Below, one piece after another: positions 59,995 through 64,000 of a stretch of DNA of 64,000 nucleotides. Both the position numbers and the translations under genes were made by a program. The notes beneath the pieces were generated by a model that did not search any database, had not been told where the DNA came from, and worked only from the letters and a program-made list of their open reading frames with translations. The first letter of the stretch is position 1; each line of letters starts with the position of its first letter. The DNA comes from Enterobacteriaceae bacterium RIT691 (lineage in GTDB: Bacteria; Pseudomonadota; Gammaproteobacteria; Enterobacterales; Enterobacteriaceae), in NCBI GenBank assembly GCA_009668205.1, contig WJYM01000006.1, positions 124,001-188,000 of the forward strand. Direction: 5' to 3'.

Positions 59995-61116
59995 ATGACG
60001 CAATGGATCTGGCAACAAGCCGACTGGCCAGACTTTCACTGGCAGCAGGAAAGCCTGTTGCCGTTGCTGCGCCAGCTGCAGCGTAAAGCCGGGGTGTTAA
60101 TCGGTCGTAGTGAAGTGCATCACGAAGAAAAGCAGACGCTGGATGCCCTGCTGGCCAACATTCTGGCGTCCTCGGCTATCGAAGACGAACGCCTGAATGC
60201 CCATTCCGTTCGCTCCTCTCTGGCCCGGCGGCTGGGCGTGGATGAAGACACGCCCTTCCCGGTGTCTGAACGTTCGGAAGGCGTGGCATCGATAATCCTT
60301 GATGCCATTGATAACCGGCACCTGCCGCTCTCACTTGCCCGCTTACACCAGTGGCATCACTGGCTTTTTCCGCACGACCCCTGGGCCATTCACGCCGTGA
60401 ACGCCGGTGTTTTACGCGGGGGTGAACCGATGCAGGTGGTGTCAGGCCGCATCGATAAACCGGTCGTTCACTTTGAAGCCCCGCCGCGTGAAGGGTTAGA
60501 ACAACGGCTGGAGGGATTTATCGAGTGGTTTAATCAAAGCCTGCACGATCCGCTGATCGACCCGATTCTCCGGGCGGCGATCGCCCATTTATGGTTTGTC
60601 ACGCTGCATCCCTACGATGACGGTAACGGTCGCCTCACCCGGGCGCTGACGGACTTAGCACTGGCGCAGGCCGATAATCAGAGCATTCGACTGTACGCCA
60701 TGTCGGTGTCGATTCTTGAGAGACGCAGCCAGTACTATCTGATCCTTGAACAGACGCAGAAAGGTACTCTGGACATCACGCGCTGGCTGCTGTGGTTTCT
60801 GGAAACGCTTGATGCCACGCTGGATAATGCGCTTACCAGGGTTGACAGTACGCTGGCCAAGAGCCGTTTCTGGCGGCGTAACGACGCGGTTCGCCAGTTG
60901 CTCAGCATCGAACAGCTGAAAGTGATTAATCGTCTGCTCGACGGTGGCGAGTCGGGATTCAGTGAAGGGATCAGCGCCGGACAGTATCAAAAAGTGGCTA
61001 AGGTCAGTAAGGCCACGGCGACCCGACATCTGGCATTTCTGTTGGAGCACGGTCTGCTGGAAAAGCTGCCGGGCGGTGGGCGTAACACGCGCTATCAGAT
61101 TGCCGAACAGGAATGA
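59995..61116 (+). CDS. Fic-domain AMP-transferase with DUF4172 and winged helix
   Basis: 373 residues. The N-terminal DUF4172 domain (about 1-85) begins TQWIWQQADWPDFHWQ and contains SSAIEDERLN, at the place of the inhibitory helix S/TxxxE motif. The Fic domain (about 115-250) has the active-site HPYDDGNGRLTR at about 205-216, with all catalytic residues. A C-terminal winged helix (about 310-370) contains SAGQYQKVAKVSKATATRHLAFLLEHGLLEKL. The family AMPylates protein targets, often itself. The winged helix suggests autoregulation. AGAGGT precedes the third of three start codons (59995). It is not in the E. coli order between yneE and uxaB. Confidence 0.9.
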   Translation: MTQWIWQQADWPDFHWQQESLLPLLRQLQRKAGVLIGRSEVHHEEKQTLDALLANILASSAIEDERLNAHSVRSSLARRLGVDEDTPFPVSERSEGVASIILDAIDNRHLPLSLARLHQWHHWLFPHDPWAIHAVNAGVLRGGEPMQVVSGRIDKPVVHFEAPPREGLEQRLEGFIEWFNQSLHDPLIDPILRAAIAHLWFVTLHPYDDGNGRLTRALTDLALAQADNQSIRLYAMSVSILERRSQYYLILEQTQKGTLDITRWLLWFLETLDATLDNALTRVDSTLAKSRFWRRNDAVRQLLSIEQLKVINRLLDGGESGFSEGISAGQYQKVAKVSKATATRHLAFLLEHGLLEKLPGGGRNTRYQIAEQE

Positions 61117-61176
61117 GCCGAACCCTCGCTTATTCAACTCACTTAATGAGCTGAATGTCATGCATTATTCGGCTCA
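61114..61176. promoter_or_regulatory. ATTCGGCTCA repeats downstream of fic
   Basis: TGAGCCGAA overlaps the fic stop (61114-61122). ATTCAACTCA (61132-61141) and TGAGCTGAAT (61147-61156) are degenerate inverted copies. A perfect ATTCGGCTCA is at 61167-61176. Thus the gene is bracketed by one motif on both sides. Confidence 0.55.
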
Positions 61177-61328
61177 CCTCGCGATGTGTAGCGCAAAGGT
61201 TTACTACGTGATGCCCTATTACGTCTTCCACTTCAGCCCGCCCTTTTTGCGTTATAAGACCCCAAAGGGCACGATGCCGATGTCAGGGTATTGATAAACC
61301 CTTAATGTATGTTGTAACTAATGGAGGG

Positions 61329-61355
61329 TAAAACAAACCCGGCACAGGGCCGGGT
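61329..61355 (-). terminator. Terminator after uxaB
   Basis: ACCCGGC (61337-61343) pairs with GCCGGGT (61349-61355). On the minus strand TTGTTTTA follows, 13 bases after the uxaB stop. Confidence 0.82.
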
Positions 61356-61368
61356 CCGACATTAACCG

Positions 61369-62820
61369 TTAACAGAGCGGTTTAACGGCTTCACGCATGC
61401 CTTGGGTGAGAATAGCGTCCAGGTAGGCGCTCACCTGCGCCACCAGTCCTTCCACCTGAGTCAGGTCCTGCTCCCAGTGATCTTTCACTGCCAGCACGCT
61501 TTCAACCAGTGACGTGGTGCTGATTTGCTGGTCATGATGCAAAGACCACAGCTGCTGGTAGCGCTCAATCCAGTGCGCATCGTCCTGCACCGGGTAGTTT
61601 TCACCGTTGCGTTCTGCACGATAGAACGCAATCAGCGCCGCCAGCGCGAACGTCAGCCTCGCCGGAAGTTTCCCGGTCGCCTTCTGCCCCGCCAGCAGCT
61701 GCGGCAGAATACGCGTGCGGAATTTGGTCATGCCGTTAAGAGAAATCGACAGTAGCTGATGCTTGATGTACGGGTTACGGAAACGCCCGGTCACCGCGCG
61801 GGCGAAAGACTCCAGCTCATCACGCGGCAAATCCAGCACCGGAATAATTTCCTGGTAGATGGCTTTTTCGACAAACGCACAAATCGCGTCGTCGTTCATC
61901 GATTCCCCGACCGTGTCCAGGCCTGCCTGATAAGCCACCGGAACCAACGCGGTATGGGCACCGTTGAGGATCGCCACTTTGCGCTCTTTATAAGGCTTAA
62001 TGTCATCGACAATCAGCACATTGAGTGGGAATTTATCCAGACGCAGCTCGGCGGCCAGTGATTTCGGCCCCTGGATAACAAACAGGTAAAAGTGCTCAGC
62101 GGTATCAAGGAAACCGTCTTTGTAACCCAGTGACTGCTGCAGTGAGTCAACTTCATCGCGCGGATAGCCGGTCACGATGCGGTCAACTAACGTAGAACAG
62201 AAGGTATTGCTCTCATTCAGCCAGGCGATGAACGCCTGCGGCAAATCCCACTGTCGGGCGTAACGCAGAACCAGCTCGCTCAGCGCCTCACCATTATAAT
62301 CAATCAGTTCACACGGAATGATCACCCAGCCTTTATCCGCTGCACCGTTGAAATGGGTATAGCGCTCGAACAATAAACGGGTGAGTTTCGCCGGGTAGCT
62401 GACCGCAGGCGCATCATCGAATTTATCATCGGCATGGTAGCTAATGCCCGCTTCCGTGGTGTTGGAAAAGACGAAACGCATATCCGGGTTGTGGGCCAGT
62501 TTGAGGAACTCTGGATAGTCGCTGTACACGCTGATTTCACGGTTCACGGAACGGATCAGACGCGCATCACTTACCGCTTCGCCCTGCTCGTTCAGCCCGC
62601 GGATAATGGTGGTATAGAGTCCATCCTGGGTGCTTAACGAGGGAGGGAAATCACTGTCGATAGGGCGAACAATCACCACGCCAGCGTTCAAATCGGTATG
62701 TTGGTTAAGAAGATCAATCTGCCAGTCGACAAAAGCACGGAGGAAGTTACCTTCTCCGAATTGAAGGATGCGTTCAGGGTACTGCGCACCGGGAAAGTCG
62801 CGGCGGTTTAGTGTTTTCAC
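61369..62820 (-). CDS. uxaB: Tagaturonate reductase (altronate oxidoreductase) UxaB
   Basis: 483 residues, the E. coli UxaB length, and matching it closely. It reduces tagaturonate to altronate with NADH in galacturonate breakdown. [34 protein letters not shown] is the nucleotide-binding start of the mannitol-dehydrogenase-type family. [20 protein letters not shown] holds the catalytic Lys, Asn and His. It lies alone with its own terminator, as in E. coli, away from uxaCA. Two ATTGGTC half-sites upstream fit ExuR control. Confidence 0.96.
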   Translation of the reverse strand: MKTLNRRDFPGAQYPERILQFGEGNFLRAFVDWQIDLLNQHTDLNAGVVIVRPIDSDFPPSLSTQDGLYTTIIRGLNEQGEAVSDARLIRSVNREISVYSDYPEFLKLAHNPDMRFVFSNTTEAGISYHADDKFDDAPAVSYPAKLTRLLFERYTHFNGAADKGWVIIPCELIDYNGEALSELVLRYARQWDLPQAFIAWLNESNTFCSTLVDRIVTGYPRDEVDSLQQSLGYKDGFLDTAEHFYLFVIQGPKSLAAELRLDKFPLNVLIVDDIKPYKERKVAILNGAHTALVPVAYQAGLDTVGESMNDDAICAFVEKAIYQEIIPVLDLPRDELESFARAVTGRFRNPYIKHQLLSISLNGMTKFRTRILPQLLAGQKATGKLPARLTFALAALIAFYRAERNGENYPVQDDAHWIERYQQLWSLHHDQQISTTSLVESVLAVKDHWEQDLTQVEGLVAQVSAYLDAILTQGMREAVKPLC

Positions 62821-62838
62821 AATGGGTTTCCCTTATTG

Positions 62839-62871
62839 ATTGGTCATACAGCCTGCGTTATTGGTCTAATA
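62839..62871 (-). promoter_or_regulatory. Candidate ExuR sites before uxaB
   Basis: ATTGGTC occurs at 62839-62845 and 62860-62866, 21 bases apart, two helical turns. The second lies in an imperfect palindrome, TTATTGGTCTAATAA. E. coli ExuR sites contain ATTGGT halves as I recall, so this is a reasonable candidate for hexuronate regulation. Confidence 0.45.
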
Positions 62872-62935
62872 ACTTAGCAGACTTTAAAACCATAAAACCC
62901 TGTTTTGATCAAACCAACGCCGCTTTGTTGCGGGG

Positions 62936-63463
62936 CTATAACAATTTATAAAAAATGGAGGTTGGCGTAAGCCCGCCTTCCGGCATCAGCGCGTACTGGG
63001 GGATCTCTCCGGCTTTCTGCCAGCCGCACTGCTGATAGAAGGTTTCGGCACCGCTTCCGGTCGAGGTATCCAGCACCAGGACCGTTTTGCCGCAACCACG
63101 GGCCGTGTTTTCCAGCGCATCCATCAACATTCTGGCAATACCTTGCCGACGACCGCGTGAGTGGACTAACAACTTTGCCACTTCACCCCGATGCGGTTGG
63201 TTTTCCGGAAAATCAGTGATCAACTGGACAGTGCCGAGCAGCTGGCCATCGCCATTAAAGGCCGCCAAAACCACCCGTTCATCTTCCCCGACGCTTTGCG
63301 CCACGTTGTGCCAGAACGCCGCCGCTTTGTCAGGATGAAAAGGCAACATAAAGCTGACGGAGGCACCGCCATTGACGCAATCGACTAAGATGTCGGTCAG
63401 TTCAGGCAGACGCCGGAGGATATCTTGCTGAGAAAGGGGCAACACGCGCAGTGCTGAGGTCAT
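62936..63463 (-). CDS. GNAT-family N-acetyltransferase
   Basis: 175 residues. VVLAAFNGDGQLLGTVQLITDFPENQPHRGEVAKLLVHSRGRRQGIARMLMDALE is the GNAT core, with acetyl-CoA loop RGRRQGIA. KTVLVLDTSTGSGAETFYQQCGWQKAGEIPQYALMPEGGLTPTSIFYK follows, a pattern of the tabtoxin-resistance-like and puromycin-type acetyltransferases. The frame opens at 63571, but AAGGAG stands seven bases before the ATG at 63463. It lies downstream of the GGDEF gene on the same strand. Substrate unknown. Confidence 0.88.
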   Translation of the reverse strand: MTSALRVLPLSQQDILRRLPELTDILVDCVNGGASVSFMLPFHPDKAAAFWHNVAQSVGEDERVVLAAFNGDGQLLGTVQLITDFPENQPHRGEVAKLLVHSRGRRQGIARMLMDALENTARGCGKTVLVLDTSTGSGAETFYQQCGWQKAGEIPQYALMPEGGLTPTSIFYKLL

Positions 63464-63524
63464 AAAGGCTCCTTGGTTGACCTCACCACTATCGATGATC
63501 ATGCAGTGAAAAAGGTCATAGCCT

Positions 63525-64000
63525 TTACTTATCCTGTAGCCTGACCGCCTGCATGCGTTTATCCACGGCACGTAACCACCCGCTAAGATCAGTCACATCA
63601 TCATGATTAAACTCGACGACGGTCCAGCAGAACTGCAGCTTCCAGGGTTTTCCGGCGCTCAAATCCCACGCCTGTGCCTGCTCTTTCAGGTGCTGCATGG
63701 CAATCCACGCACCGCTTTCATCGGTATCGGAAAACAATACGCCAAATGCACCTTCTCCGTGGCGCAGCAGTAAATCCGTATCACGGAAAACACGGGTCAG
63801 TAATCCAGCTAACGCCTGTAAAGCCACATCACCTTCCGCGCGGCCATAGCGCTCGTAAATGCGGCTTATCTGTTTCAGTTCGATCCACCCTAACGTCAAT
63901 GGCTCAGCACGACGGTTGGCGGAAACGATAGCAAAATTGGCCAGCGGGACAAATCCCCGCCCGTTGAGTAAGCCGGTTAACGCATCCGTGGTCACTTCAC
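63525..64000 (-). CDS. GGDEF-domain protein with degenerate signature, 5' end outside the window
   Basis: The last 158 or so residues of a GGDEF domain. TTDALTGLLNGRGF is the usual domain start (D.LTGL.NRR). ISRIYERYGRAEGDVALQALAGLL follows, then RHGEGAFGVLF, where GEGAF replaces GGDEF. Loss of the second Gly and the Asp suggests no cyclase activity. It could act as a c-di-GMP or GTP sensor, or through its missing N-terminal domain. The frame is open across the window edge (GAA before the GTG at 63995), so the true start lies outside. In E. coli the cyclase gene yneF/dgcF holds this place next to uxaB, but identity to it cannot be shown here. Confidence 0.82.
   Translation of the reverse strand, partial: EVTTDALTGLLNGRGFVPLANFAIVSANRRAEPLTLGWIELKQISRIYERYGRAEGDVALQALAGLLTRVFRDTDLLLRHGEGAFGVLFSDTDESGAWIAMQHLKEQAQAWDLSAGKPWKLQFCWTVVEFNHDDVTDLSGWLRAVDKRMQAVRLQDK

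Noticed and set aside
61161..61295. 44-codon frame downstream of fic as a possible Fic antitoxin
   Set aside because: No ribosome-binding site, composition is not protein-like, and the Fic protein appears to carry its own inhibitory segment.

Overview
The window looks like the replication-terminus region of an Enterobacteriaceae chromosome, most like the Enterobacter/Lelliottia/Leclercia group (the genus is inferred). Backbone genes recognisable from E. coli appear in E. coli order: maeA, sra and osmC on the left, digH, then tam, yneE and uxaB with a GGDEF gene at the right edge. Between osmC/digH and tam lies the chromosome dimer resolution site dif (15957-15984), which matches the 28-bp E. 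coli site as I remember it. FtsK-orienting octamers (GGGNAGGG) that I found by eye all point towards it from both sides.

Left arm (1-15.2 kb): maeA and sra; a zinc alcohol dehydrogenase where E. coli has bdm; osmC; a DUF1801/NUDIX pair; an MFS exporter divergent from a LysR gene; two outer-membrane proteins (MipA-like and a solitary barrel); a His-rich membrane protein coupled to an ECF-like sigma factor; digH; a VF530 protein; and an orphan aerobactin receptor gene iutA behind a near-consensus Fur box. The dif interval (15.2-16.3 kb) has no intact gene.

Centre (16.3-36 kb): a c-di-GMP and cell-surface region. It holds a dCache-EAL phosphodiesterase, a MASE1 membrane protein coupled to an HdeD-like protein with a putative cysteine-hydrolase domain, an MFS gene, a LysR gene, two tandem BigA-like giant autotransporters with almost identical C-terminal barrels, about 1 kb of AT-rich noncoding DNA, and a diguanylate cyclase gene broken by an in-frame TGA.

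A compact eight-gene minus-strand operon (43.7-36.2 kb) encodes two flavin-dependent monooxygenases, an M20 deacylase, two amino-acid-type binding proteins, an acetyltransferase, a permease and an ATPase. The gene set matches the Bacillus yxe/ytm systems that import, N-acetylate, oxidatively cleave and deacetylate modified cysteines, so a thioether or S-(2-succino)cysteine sulfur-scavenging role is inferred. Directly upstream is the C-terminal remnant of a streptomycin-kinase-type phosphotransferase gene.

Right arm (44-64 kb): small metabolic and stress genes, several with their own regulator and a visible inverted-repeat operator (SDR/HxlR, TetA-like MFS/TetR, methyltransferase/Rrf2). These are followed by a catabolic-type glutamate dehydrogenase, a hexapeptide acyltransferase, tam, an unlisted 32-residue membrane ORF, yneE, a Fic AMP-transferase gene flanked on both sides by ATTCGGCTCA repeats, uxaB, an acetyltransferase and a truncated GGDEF gene leaving the window.
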